Positions 19,561 to 31,075 of a stretch of 64,000 bases of DNA are shown in pieces (the first letter of the stretch is position 1; the number at the start of each line of letters is the position of its first letter). The notes beneath the pieces are model-generated. The model had not been told where the DNA came from and did not search any database. It worked only from the letters and a program-made list of their open reading frames with translations. The position numbers and the translations under genes are program-made. Source of the stretch: Diphasiastrum complanatum (Eukaryota > Streptophyta > Lycopodiopsida > Lycopodiales > Lycopodiaceae); NCBI GenBank assembly GCA_029204225.1, contig CM055112.1:44728632-44792631 (forward strand), read 5' to 3'.

Positions 19561-21600
19561 ACAAAATGTCAGATGCCTCAAATGTTAAGGGAACGACGTT
19601 GGCAAAGACCTTCATATTTTTCACATGACAGTTTACGTTCATTTCTGTTGAGTGACAATTTACGGTCAAATCTGTAGACATACTGTTTATGACCAAAGTC
19701 ATCGACTTGCAATAATTCATCAAGCAAGTAATTTCTGAGTTACAAAAATAAATAAATGTCAATGAACTTTGAAATAACAAAATTGATAGAAAATCAACCA
19801 TTTCTATAAAATAAATGTTACAAAAACAAAATATAAATATATATTTTCTCAGTAAATTATAAATTAATAAAAGGTATATGTGACATCTAATACAAAAATA
19901 AATTGTTGTCCTCATAAACTCATAAACAATGATATTCACATATCTAAAAATAAGTTTTTATAGTAGGCTAGTCTTACACATGTTTGCATTCATTGTATTT
20001 AATTTTTTAGAACTTTTCTTTGTGGTAGACTGATTCTAGTTAATTCTAAACATATGTAACAATGAATTATTATCCATATTTTTAATGTAGGCATTGTTAT
20101 AGAGACTATATAAAGACCAAAAAACATCAAAGAGAAATTTTTATTCTCAACATAAATATTGTAAAAAAATAAATACATTCTATATAAAAAAGTTGGACAA
20201 AATTCCATGAAAGTAGTCTTTCTAAAATACAACACTGTAGGAAATTTTATTATCTATTTTTTTCTACATCATAAAGAGAAAAAACTAATTTTGCAAAGAA
20301 TAATTGTTAACACAATGAAGTACTTTGAAGACAAGATCAATTTCTGAATCAACACATAGTAGTTAACTTTATTTTAGACACATCCTTGCGTATTTATATA
20401 CACTGTCTTGGCTTTCTCTTTTTTATGAAACTGCATCGAAGATTTTGTTTTTGATTTTTTTTATCAGTCTTGGCCTTCCCCACATATAAAGCAGTCCATT
20501 GAGACAAAAGCTGCAAACATCCAATTCCGCTTTTAGTTAAACTCGTTAAAAATAATGTTAAAAGATTGAAAATAGAATCTATTCTCACTCTTTTTACATG
20601 TCAAAAGAAAAAGAAAAATCATTCTAAGAGTGACTAATGCTTCTTTGTATCTCTACTAAAATAACCTGCTTCATCAATTTTATTCGACATTTCAAGACCA
20701 AATTTCCAAATTTCTATAAGAGATTTGATGAAATGAAGCATAAAACTTTTTTCAATTGTCTCACAAATGAGAAATGACATTTGAAAGACATTATATCTTT
20801 AATTTTTTATCTAGTAAGTAAACTTTTACAAATATTTTAAGTGTGAAATTCAAGTGTAAAAGAAGTGTAGGCAATGTATGTATTTATATGATGAAAATAT
20901 GATGGCCGCTAGCAAGTGATACACAAGTCATATTCTTCGTTCTTTGAAAAGGTTCAATTACAGCATCTACATTTTGTACTATTTTGAAAAATCAACACAA
21001 CATTGAAGGTTGAAAAACAATGGATTTTGAATAATTATATTCACATGACTAAATTACAGTCTTCCAAAATACTAGGCTCACTGATTGACACGTTTCATTA
21101 TGTATATTTTGGCATAGAATATTTTGGTGAACTTGTGGGATTGCTATCCTAGTTTGTCCTAAACAACAATGAATTCTTGCACATATTTAGATGATCAAGA
21201 ATATTCTTCCAATATACTAGATTCACTAATTGACACATTATGTGAGATCGCGACTCTAGTTTGTCCAAAACATATACAACAACAAATTATTGTATATATT
21301 CACGCTATTATCTAGAAAAAATAAAGACAAAAAGCACCATTGATCATTTAGACTTTAAAACTTTCATTCTTTGTCATTTTGTGTATTTTATTCCTTAGCA
21401 TTGAATTATTGTAACCTTTACATTTTTCTTGGTATATGAGCAATAAAGACAAAAAACATATCAATCATCTTTTAGATTCTAAAGCTTTCATTTCCATTTC
21501 TTAGCACTTCAATGAGTAAAAGCTTCATTTTAACTTGCAAGTTATGAAAGTTTTCATTTTCAAACTTGTCAATTTGAAGAATTACTCATACCTTAGTCAT
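19561..21600. other. AT-rich segment, includes part of module C
   Basis: No gene is seen. The portion 19739-20526 is the reverse complement of 26567-27336 in the spacer (the right-arm copy, 47577-48364, has the spacer orientation). The 126- and 78-codon minus frames here are AT-rich, mostly Ile/Phe/Tyr/Asn, and are probably chance. The rest is low-complexity AT sequence with several poorly matching short repeats such as CTAGATTCACTAATTGACAC (two copies, about 21070 and 21220). Confidence 0.6.
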
Positions 21601-21624
21601 CTTTGCACTTGTCAAGGTCTCTCT

Positions 21625-21816
21625 TCAACACCAACTACAATACCCATCAATTCCATACCACCAAAAAAATCTCATCCTAATCTTCCAAATGGAGAAATTA
21701 TAATATTTTAACCTATCACTTGATTCCAAGACTATATTGCTATGAAGTACCATCTTGACTAGAATGTGAAAAACTCGATAAAAAATGATGAACTGAAGAT
21801 GACATGCATAACGCAC
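21625..21816 (-). pseudogene. Copia-E gag N-terminal remnant
   Basis: The minus frame contains VLESSDRLKYYNFSIWKIRM, clearly the Copia gag start (compare LLESSERLTTSNYSIWKVRI in Copia-C). It then degenerates into WWYGIDGYCSWC. It lies about 400 bp downstream of a degenerate primer site and LTR at 22199-22998 on the same strand, so these are parts of one old element. No further gag or pol follows. Confidence 0.75.
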
Positions 21817-22198
21817 TTATCTTATGCTTCCAATAAACTCTGAGTATTAAGAAATAAAGTTTAATCACTTATAAGATATCATGAAGAGATTAATTTTGAA
21901 ATCTTTTACCTATTTGAGAATTTTATGAGCATTAACAAGAATCCAATGTAGCAATTTGGACAAAAATCACAACCAAAGCAAAACCAAATTAGATTTGAAA
22001 TCTAAAGATGAAATAAAACTCAAATGAATTGTAAGATAGAGAATAAGTCATTTTGAGATAGACTTCTCCATAACAAAGCCATGATCCCAAAAGACACCAA
22101 AAAGTGTCTTTCTAGCTTCACATCTTTGAGCTTTTTTTCACCTTTCAAATATAAGAAAACAAAAGAATCGCTTGAACAATGATATAGATCAACAACCT

Positions 22199-22212
22199 AA
22201 GCAATGATGCCA
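22199..22212 (-). promoter_or_regulatory. Degenerate Copia-E primer-binding site
   Basis: On the minus strand TGGCATCATTGCTT, directly after an LTR end TTCACA. It matches TGGTATCAGAGCC only partly, but its place between LTR and gag remnant supports the call. Confidence 0.5.
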
Positions 22213-22998
22213 TGTGAAATTTTTAACATCGAGAAAATCCTAAACATGTCAAAATCCAATGATCTTCAAATTTGAAACTTGAAGATGCACGACAAGTAAA
22301 ATAGCAATTTACTATGCATGATGATCATTTCTTTCTTTTGTAGCTTAGTTCTCTTTAGATAGACAAAATAATTGTAGGTTCTCACAAAGATGGTAAATGA
22401 ATTAATATTGGAGATTATTAGACTTGGTATAATTTCGAGTGATGTAGTCCTAGTTATCAACATATATTCGAACAACATGCAGCCAATACTATCTTAATAT
22501 CGAGTATAGAATCCAAATTTTAACATAGCATAGAGTTCTGAAGGCACTCTCAATGAAATATCAAACTCCGCAAATACAAAAAAGTCTAACAGATCGATTC
22601 CATCGACAATTGAAATGTTTTCTATCAAAATTAATCAACCACAAATTCGACAAAGATCAGTTCTGCTAACTCGGACCAAGCAGTTCTCACATTCAAATCT
22701 ATGAATATTCTAAGCATTGCTCTCGATCATAATCATTAGTGAACTATACCATCGACATTCTGAATGGAGTTCAACGATGAAATCAGATTTTGCTTTTGTG
22801 CAGAAATGAAAAAGCTATCTATCTAGGATCTTGAGCTTTGGGGGTGCTAGGCAGTATTTGGTTACCATCTATGTGTAGGTAGATGATAGGGCCATCCTTG
22901 GCTTAGGAGGCAACTCGAGCTAGTACACTTGTACTTTCATGTTAGGCCAAAATCAACTTGTGATGTGGCTTGAGCTAGTTAGGCATGCTACAAGTGTC
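22213..22998 (-). repeat. Copia-E LTR region, cut at palindrome junction
   Basis: Inner end TGTGAAATTTTTAACA. The sequence extends to 22998 where it is broken: the next base belongs to Copia-2 integrase. Within it, 22815-22998 is LTR-like sequence related to the Copia-C LTR, so two LTR remnants may be abutted here. No ORF is supported. Confidence 0.5.
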
Positions 22999-24563
22999 TT
23001 TCTCTCGGCCACTCCATTTTGAGATGGAGAGTAGGCACAAGAAAACTCTCTTTTAATGCCTTCAAGCTCACAAAAATCTTGAAATTTATTGGAGATATAT
23101 TCACCACCTTCATCACTTCTAAGAGCTTTAATCTTGAATGAGAATTGCTTCTCTACATAAGCTTTGAAAATAAGGAAATGATCAAACACCATAGATTTTG
23201 AAGCAAGAAGATATATCCAAGTGAATCTTGTGTAATCATCAATGAAAGTAACAAAACAAGTGGCTCCTCCCTTGCTTGTAGTTGATGAGAAATGCACATC
23301 CGAGTGGATTAACTCCAAAGGATGCTTGCTTTTGATAGAAGATCTTGTAAATGGTTTTTTGTGAGGTTTAGCAATAGCACAAGCCTCACAAGGCTTGATC
23401 TTCTTAGTGAGTGACTTTGGCAAGCCAATAGCTTTGGCTTCTTTGATCATACAGGGCATGGATTTGTAGTTGGGATGTCCCAACCTCCTATGCCATAATT
23501 CCTCCATAGAGAGCTTGTTCACAAGAGCAACATTACAAGCATTCACATACTCATTTGGATCTAGTTTATAGATGCCACCAAAAATAGATCCTAATGCAAG
23601 TATCTCATCATTCTTCTTGATATTGCAAGTATCAACATTGAATTTCACATCAAGGCCATTATCAAGCAATTGGCCAACACTAATAAGATTCTTGGTAAGC
23701 TTAGGTACATAAAGAACTCTAGAGAGAGAAATAACTTTAGAGGATGCAAGCTTCAAGGGAATGTTCCCTATGCCTTCAATAGGACATTCAAAATCATTTG
23801 CAGTGTATATTGATTTCTTGACTCCATCATAAGGTGCAATAGAAGAGAAAGAGTCCTTGGAGCTACACATATGTGAAGAGGCTCCACTATCAATATACCA
23901 TAGGCCGTCCTTCTTGAAAGGAGTAGATGAGAAACTAGAGACCATAAGAGATCCCTCTCCATCACTTGCAATAGTGTCTTCCTTCTCATTGGTAATATTG
24001 GCTTGCTTGAGTTGATTCTTCTTTTTGAAGAAATTGGTGGCATAATGACCTTTCTTGCCACAATAAAAGCACTTGATCTTCTTCTTCTTAAGCTTGGATG
24101 ATGAAGCATTAGAGGAATCATCTTCCTCCTCATCTTTGTCTTTGGATTTGACTTTTTCCTTGCTTGAGGATTGTTGATGTTGGTTCTTGCTCCTCCCTTC
24201 GTGCTTATCCTTAGCAAAGAGAGCTTTGCCATCATTATGAGTGAGAGAAAGCTTGTCCATCCTCAAGAGCTTGTACTCTTGTCTTGATTCTTCTGAAATT
24301 AGCACACTTTGGAAAGCCTCCAAACTTGGTAGCTCTTCCTTAATGGCATAGGATTGGACAAGATTATCAAATTCACTTCTCAAGCCATTGAGAATGACTT
24401 GAACTAGCTCATTTTGATTGATGGAATCACCAATGCAAGCAAGCTCTCTATGAATATCATTTACTCTCAAAACATAACTTAGATGCACTCTCGTCACTCT
24501 TTTGGCTACTTTGAAAGATTTGATTCCTAAGAGTGAGAAGCCTAGAGGTATTCTTAGCCTCAT
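22999..24563 (-). pseudogene. Copia-2 gag end, protease and integrase
   Basis: A frame of over 500 codons that overruns the junction by 15 codons. In order: the gag C-terminus (LPSLEAFQSVLISEES), a knuckle in which the last Cys is replaced (CFYCGKKGHYATNF, not ...TNC), an intact protease motif (LWYIDSGASSHMCS), the pre-integrase zinc box (LWHRRLGHPNYKS ... CEACAIAKPHKKPF) and the integrase core with both Asp motifs (LIHSDVHF, LRSDEGGEY) and SQNGVAERK at the cut. It is the best-preserved pol frame in the window, but it has no RT. Confidence 0.93.
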
Positions 24564-24898
24564 AGATAGTCTTGAGACAATCCCAAGCTTCTTTGGCTGT
24601 TGTACAAGTACTCCCTCAATATCTCATTAGAGACATTCATCTTAATGTAGTGGAGAGCCATCCTAGCTCTCTTTTTGTATTTTTGAACCTCTTGAAGAAC
24701 TTGTGGTTCTTCTTCAAGGCCAAGAACTATGTCCATCACGTCTTGAAGGATCAAGATGGACTCCATCCTCATTTTCCAAATTAAAGAATTTGAAGTGGTC
24801 AATCTTTCACTTGGTTCCAACAAGGATGAACCCATTGAAGACATTTGAAGTGAAGAAAACTCAAATGATGAACAATAAATGTTATTACACACTTTCAA
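24560..24898 (-). pseudogene. Copia-2 gag, N-terminal part
   Basis: The same gag start as Copia-1 (LLEPSERLTTSNSLIWKMRM). A 5-bp deletion near 24610 (TACAAGTACTCCCTC versus TACAAGTACCTATCTCCCTC in Copia-1) shifts the frame after SNEILRE, separating it from the rest of gag in the next frame. The protein would otherwise form the particle shell. Confidence 0.9.
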
Positions 24899-25571
24899 TA
24901 GGATCCAATAATTGAGTACTATCTCCTCCTATGAAAGATCTTGCAACTATTTGTAAATTGATTCTCACTAGCTACTCAAATCTCTCTAAAACAAGATCTA
25001 TTTCCCATCAAATGATGGAGTATAGGCAAAGTTAGGATTTAACACTCTTAGCACATGTGAAATACACTAAGAAATCAAATTTGACTCAAATACAATGATA
25101 TTGCATGAAACAAAATGGCTAAGATTTCAAAACAGTGCCTAGATCACATATAGATGAGATTGGCAATCATACAACTGTGATTTTGGATCAACCAAGCAAT
25201 CTCTTGACCAAACCAAATGTGTCCACCCAAGTCTAGGTGCCCTATCTAACCCTCTTCAAAAGCATATAACTTTTGATTGGCTCAACCAAATGGAATGACA
25301 ACTAGACAAAAATAGCTTCAAAACAAGCTATCAAGCAAGATAAATGGATCAAACATGAGAGAGAACTTCCAAACTGAAATTGGATGTTCCTCACACGTGT
25401 CTGAGCACCTGATTCTGTACAGTACTAGGTCAGACCCAATCAATGTCATTTTGATCTCTTTTGATCCAAGATTGAACAAGATAGCTAGGAAAATGGGCCT
25501 TGACAACTTCTAGCTCAAGATTGATGAAAAAATTTTCACTTAGATGGATCAAAATGCATGGTAACCTTAGG

Positions 25572-25586
25572 TAGGCTCTGATACCA
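25572..25586 (-). promoter_or_regulatory. Copia-2 primer-binding site
   Basis: TGGTATCAGAGCCTA on the minus strand, identical to that of Copia-1 and abutting the LTR at 25587. Confidence 0.92.
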
Positions 25587-26147
25587 TGTTGAATTTCACA
25601 CGTGTGGACTGTCCACTACATGTACTTGTGATCTCCTAAGGTGTGTAGATGCACCAAGATCAAGACTAGATTGAGATTCAAGATCAATCTTAGATCCTAT
25701 GGCAAAAACGCACTACTACATGCATTCAATCACTTCCAACTTTCACTCACACGTGTGGGAAGTATTAAAAAAATAGTCTAAGTAAAAACAAGCTGCTCTC
25801 CTTGGGTAGAGAGAGAAAATACATCATGAGCTCTCGGGTAGAGAGAGAAAGCTAGAAATCCAATAACTCACAAAATCCATGAAATCACCAAATCACTTAG
25901 ATTCAAAATGAGGAGTACAATGATACTAGTAGGTCCACGAGCTACCACCATGCTTAACTATGATTGGACCATATTTTGTCACCTCTTGATCCTATTGGAT
26001 CATTGATCCATGCACCTCTTAATTCTACTAGACTATATTCAAGCACACCTCAATTTCCTATTGGACCTCACAAGGTTCCACCTCTAAATCCTATTGGACC
26101 TCTTGGAATTCATCAAACAAAAACTTTACATTTGTCTACACTCTAAT
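25587..26147 (-). repeat. Copia-2 5' LTR, outer end deleted
   Basis: Begins at the inner end with TGTTGAATTTCACACGTGTG, a perfect version of the palindrome that is CACACGTATG in Copia-1. It matches the Copia-1 LTR up to about 26147 and then diverges, lacking the outer ~100 bp including the terminal TCAACA. The two GGTAGAGAGAGAAA boxes are present near 25804 and 25838. Confidence 0.88.
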
Positions 26148-28720
26148 TCTCTCCTTGTAAAAAAAACAATTCCAACATAATGTATTCCACCTATAATTAA
26201 TAAATATTACTCAACACTCTTCGCTTGAAATTTTAAAACCTCCAATTTCTATAAGGTATTCATCTAATTATCATATCCTTCTAAAATTTAGACATAACTT
26301 TTGTAGGTGAATATTAAACCTGAACCACTATCTAGTAAGTAAAAATCTTATGAAAATAATAGAAAAGAAACAAATACAAATTAGTGTCTAGTAAAGATGT
26401 ATTTGTGTCATCACTTTTGAACTTGTCATTGTTTATTAAATATATATAGGTACAACTTATTCTTGTCCTATAAATTATATTCTAGTGAAACATATACAAT
26501 GAAACGTGGGCGGCAAATATGGGCCCCAGGTCATGACTTTTTTTTATAGATTTTGTGACTTTATAAATTGGATGTTTGCAGCTTTTGTCTCAATGGACTA
26601 CTTTATATGTGGGGAAGGCCAAGATTGATAAAAGAATCAAAAACAAAATCTTCGATGCAGTTTCATAAAAAGAGAAAGCCAAGGCATAGTATATAGATAT
26701 GCAAGGATGTGTCTAAAATAAAGCTAACTACTATTTGTTGATTCAAAAATTCATCTTGCCTTCAAAGTACTTCGTTGTGTTGACAATTATTCTTTGCAAA
26801 TGAAGTTTTTTCTCTTTATGATGTAGAAAAAAATAGACAATAAAATTTCCTATAGTGTTGTATTTTACAATGACTACTTTTATGAAATTTTGTCCAACTT
26901 TTCTATATAGAATGTATTTATTTTTCTACAATATTTATGTTGAGAATAAAAATTTATCTTTGTATATAGCCTCTATAAGAATGCCTACATTAAAAATAAG
27001 GATAATAATTCATTGTTACATATGTTTAAAATTAACTAGAATCAGTCTACCAAAAAGAAAAGTGCTAAAAAATTAAATACAATGAATGCAAACATGTGTA
27101 AGACTAGCCTACTATAGAAACTTATTTTTAGTTATGTGAATATAATTGTTTATGAGTTTATGAGGACAAAAATTTATTTTTGTATCAGATGTGACATATT
27201 TCTTATATTAATTTATAATTTGATGAGAAAATATGTATTTATATTTTGTTTTTGCACCATTTATTTTATAGAAATGGTTGATTTTCTATCAATTTTGTTA
27301 TTTTAAAGTTCATTGATATTTATTTATTTTTGTAACAATAAATTTTTTTTCACTAGAGTGTCGTTTAAAACTATTTTATAAATTTGATTTGACATTCTTG
27401 GTCTAAAGTTTTGAAACTTCCAACTTCTATAAGGCAATTGTCAATTCTCTTATAAATTGTGAAATATGATCAATTCTCTTGAATATTGCACACATATTTT
27501 AAATTTGTATATTATACAAAGTTAAAATCTCAACATTCACAAACACGGAGAAGAGAAGATGAATGTTCATAATTAATTTTGTTGCAAAGGCTTCTTCTTT
27601 TCATAGTGACCTTGTAATTGATTCAAGAATCACAACAATTGTCAACAATTATCACAATAAGACCCACTACCACTAGTAGTACTATTACATTTATTGTCAA
27701 AGTACATTATTTTGGATCTTACTTGAGTCTATCAATGAATTACAAGAGGGATTGATTGATTAATCATAAATAAATGCAAACTAGACACACAAAATTGAGA
27801 TCTAGATTTACAATTTTACATGCATCAAACAAGAGCAATTTAAAATCATTAATCAAAAGTGATGATCACCCCACATATGTGTGGTACAGTACACAGTATG
27901 GCCTGTAGATAGTAAATGATCTTAAGGACACTTAGTTTCTGCTTAGATCCAAAAGAAATCAAAGTACGTCGAGTTTGCCAATGAGCTCTCAAAAATAATC
28001 TAAGACAGAGAGATGATGATACATAGAAAACCTCCTCCCTATTGAGATTTCACTATTCTAGCTTGACCAATTTTGGTCACATGCATTGTAATTGGCAAGA
28101 TGGCCATGTAAATAGATGCCACACGTGCCAAATCATGTAGGATGATCTCCAAAGACTTCATTTCTCACATTACATTGTGATAGCATCTTTGAACTGAGGC
28201 CAAAATGTGTTTAGATAGGCTAGAGAAATTCTAGGATCTAAAAATAACATGGTTTACATTGTTTTTGGATTTTGAGATCTTGACCCCAAGTTAGGGTGGA
28301 TCCAATGACCTATTAGGTTATATATTAGGGTTAGGGTATGATAAGTTCAAAGGTGCCCTAATATGCATAGATTTGAGCTTGAAATGTATAAATGCATTAT
28401 GGGATCTCCATCCAAATATGAAGAAAAATTGAGTTTTTCCACTTCTATCAACATTGTCTTTTGGTGGCGAGTTCTAGCTATTGGATGTATAATTACTTGC
28501 TTTGGAAGGTACTGAAGTTGTTTACAGGTCTAAGAAGCTTTCACTTTACTTTAGTGTATTTGATCAAATCTATGTGCCTATTGTGAGTTAAATGCCAAAT
28601 TAGCTAGTTTTGGTAACTAGTCTTGATTCTAGCTCATAGTTTGGATCTAGATCTTTGATTTGTGCATTCTCAATCACTTTTAGGATTGATTGGGATTGAA
28701 TTTTCTGTAAAATTTTGTCA
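26148..28720 (+). repeat. AT-rich module C/B, ending as Copia-3 5' LTR
   Basis: A continuous segment whose pieces occur separately in the arms: 26567-27336 matches 47577-48364 (and 19739-20526 inverted), and 27238-28538 matches 9964-11257 (and 56809-58102 inverted). The last bases, TTTTGTCA at 28713-28720, immediately precede a PBS, so the right part is the Copia-3 LTR. Its start could not be placed. No gene is supported; the 73-codon frame at 26855 is AT-rich and probably chance. Confidence 0.65.
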
Positions 28721-28735
28721 TGGTATCATAGCCTA
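28721..28735 (+). promoter_or_regulatory. Copia-3 primer-binding site
   Basis: TGGTATCATAGCCTA, one change from the window consensus, directly after LTR end TTTTGTCA. Leader sequence of about 790 bp follows before gag. Confidence 0.85.
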
Positions 28736-29526
28736 ATCAAAAGTGAGCTTTAGATTTGATTTTCTCAAGCTTAGATCCTAGATTTGAGTAGTATTGGGTT
28801 TGCCCTTGCTACTAGTTGCTAATTTAGTGATTGTACCTACAGATTTGGTTTCATTTGAGTGATAATAGATAAACGAGAACTTGTTTTTCTGAGTTATAGT
28901 TGCAGGAACTGATATTGACCCATTTCCATTCAACCAAACCAAATTAGAAAGTTCTTATGAGTTGAATCTTGGAGGACATGTCTCCTAGTAGAGATTTTCG
29001 TAAGGATTTGAATGCCACCACTCTTTAGAAGTTTGGATCAGCCATTTGAGAGCTTAATTAGGTCTTTATTAGGCTTCTTAAGGTTCTAAAATACACCTTT
29101 TAGGTTCAGATCAAGTATTTTGATGAGTTCTTCATCTAGAAATGCAAAACTAGTGAAACTTGTGTTTCTATTCTACTCAGTTTTGGATAGGTTTGTGATT
29201 GAATATGTCAATGTGATTCAACCTGAATTTAGGAGGCTTTATTTGTGAGACATTTGTGTGCTATAAAGTGCTTTTTGATTAAGTATAGGTGGATTCACCC
29301 TTCTTGTGAAGTTGAGATCAAGGAGGAGACTAGTTCTGATCAAATCTATAGTAAATTGAGCTAGGTTTGGATCTTGAAGATTGATCAAGCTCAAGATCAC
29401 CTTAGATCTTGTTGAGAAATCAGATAGTGATTCATCTCAAGTCCCAAAGAGAGTGAGATAGCTAGTTGTGATCATATCTTGTACAAACTATCTTGTTTCA
29501 TTGAATCTATCTCCCTATCATTGAAG
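28736..29526 (+). other. Copia-3 leader
   Basis: Untranslated leader between primer site and gag. It has no ORF of note. Relatives in this window have leaders of about 560-690 bp, so this one is slightly long. Confidence 0.6.
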
Positions 29527-30687
29527 ATGGCATCCGTAAGTGCCTATCTTTTGGATTCTAGTGAAAGATTGAACTCTTCAAACTATTCAATTTGGAAGTT
29601 AAGAATGGAATCCATCCTTATCATGCAAGATTTGATAGATATTGTGAATGGAGAGGAAGATGAGCCAATTCATCCACAAGAAGCAACTAAATACAAGAGA
29701 AGGTGCAAGATTGCACTTCATTGTATTAAAATAAATGTTGCAAATGATTTGCTCAAGGAAGTAGGAGCATGTACCTCAGCCCAAGAGGGTTGGGAGACTC
29801 TTCAAAAGATCTATGAGTCCAAGAATACCTCAAGATTACTTTCCGTCAAGAACCAAGTTCTTCAATGCTTCCAAGTCAAGAGTGAGAGTGGACATCAATT
29901 TGCTTTGAGAGTAAAAGATTTGAACAAAGAGCCTACTTATGTTGGTGAACCTACTAAAGGGAGTGAGCTTGTGCAAATAGTTTTGAATGGCTTATGTAGT
30001 GATTTTACTAACCTTGTCCAAAGCTATGTCATGGGAAACTTGCCTACAATTGAAGACCTTCAAAGTGTGTTGATGGCCGAGGAAAGTAGGAATGCTCATA
30101 TCAAATCAAGGATGGAGAGGCTCTCCATCAATGATGGTGATGACAAAGCCTTATTTTTCAAGAGCAAAGGCAAAGCAAAGAGCAATGGAGTAGCACTCAA
30201 AAAGGAACAAGCAAAGGATGGAGATCAAGGAGGATCTACATTATCATCATCACAAGTCAAGCCCAAGAAGGACAAATCTAAGATCAAGTGCTACTATTGT
30301 AGCAAGATGGGGCACTATGCCTCGGAATGCTTCACGAGGAAGCAAGCTCAAAGTCAAGCCAACATTGGACAAGAGGAGGAAAAAAGTTATCATGAGAACT
30401 CACTCATGATGTCTACCTTTTCATCATCAAATGTCAAAAGTGAGGATCCTTGGTGGATAAATAGTGGGGCTAGCTCCCACATGTCAGGTAAAAGGGAGTA
30501 TTTTTCTCAACTCACACCTTATGTAGGACCTATAAAGTTCATTTTTACAACAAATGATCATGAATGTAAAGTTGAAGGTGTGGGATCCATTCCCTTATGC
30601 TTAGGATCTTCGAAGAAGACTAAGATAGATGGTGCTCTTTTCATTCCTAGCATCATTAAGAACTTGCTTAATGTTGGTCAGCTTTGA
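29527..30687 (+). pseudogene. Copia-3 gag-protease
   Basis: The likely start is the ATG at 29527 (MASVSAYLLDSSERL), not the upstream 29479, because relatives begin at that point. Gag landmarks are SNYSIWKLRMESI, WETLQKIYESKNTSRLL and the CCHC knuckle CYYCSKMGHYASEC. The protease motif reads WWINSGASSHMS: the catalytic Asp of IDSGAS is Asn, which should abolish cleavage. The frame ends at 30687 after LLNVGQL; the next part lies in the +1 frame, so a small deletion has occurred there. The first ~1.1 kb is otherwise open, making this a relatively young copy. Confidence 0.92.
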
Positions 30688-31075
30688 TCATGGTTTCATT
30701 GTGGAGTTCTGTACTAATGTATGCAACATCAAGAAAAGTGGGATGATCATAGCAAGGGAAACAAGGTTTGGGAGGTTATTTAAGCTTGATGCTTTTGTAG
30801 ATCCTAACCAAGTTGTGATGGTAGTCAAGGAAACCAACATAACCACATTTGATTTGTGGCACAAGAGGCTTGGTCACATCAACACCAAGTCCATGGAAGC
30901 CATGTGCAAGGAGGAGCTTGCTCTCGTCCTTCCAAGATCTTTGGCAAAGGAGGAAAGGGTATGTGAAGCTTGTGCCTTGGCTAAGGCACACAAGTTATCT
31001 TTTTCAAGCTTAATCACAAAGACAAGTCATCCTCTCGATTTGATCCACTCGGATGTAGATTTTGCTAGCACATAA
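30688..31075 (+). pseudogene. Copia-3 pre-integrase fragment, truncated
   Basis: Continues gag-pol in the +1 frame: DHGFIVEFCTNVCNIKKSG, then the zinc box LWHKRLGHINTKSM ... CEACALAKAHKLSF, then LIHSDVDFAS holding the first integrase Asp. It stops at 31075 where unrelated sequence begins. The rest of integrase, RT, RNase H and the 3' LTR are missing. Confidence 0.9.

Larger units (their letters stand above)
4066..22998. repeat. Giant inverted repeat, left arm
   Basis: The reverse complement of this stretch is found at 45104-64000. Mirror positions sum to 68066 from 4066 to about 14294, to 68103 from 14332 to about 21431, and to 68102 further in. The steps are a 37-bp segment (14295-14331) absent from the right arm and one extra base in the right arm near 46664. 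Differences seen by eye are few; about six substitutions show in the translated frames. The inner end lies at 22998, where a Copia-E LTR stops abruptly and joins Copia-2 integrase. The outer end is unknown because the partner sequence leaves the window at 64000. Confidence 0.97.
22999..26147 (-). mobile_element. Copia-2: truncated Copia, sister of Copia-1
   Basis: Minus-strand element with 5' LTR (25587-26147, outer end missing), PBS, gag, knuckle, protease and integrase. It is truncated at 22999 exactly at the palindrome junction, within the integrase after NGVAERK. It is highly similar to Copia-1 at 1640-4690, in the same orientation. RT and RNase H are absent. Its LTR loses similarity to the Copia-1 LTR after CTACACTCTAATT (about 26147), a second joint. 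Confidence 0.92.

Noticed and set aside
19559-19939. 126-codon minus-strand ORF
   Set aside because: AT-rich, Ile/Tyr/Phe/Asn-heavy frame with no motif, which crosses from Gypsy fragment into module C. Probably chance.
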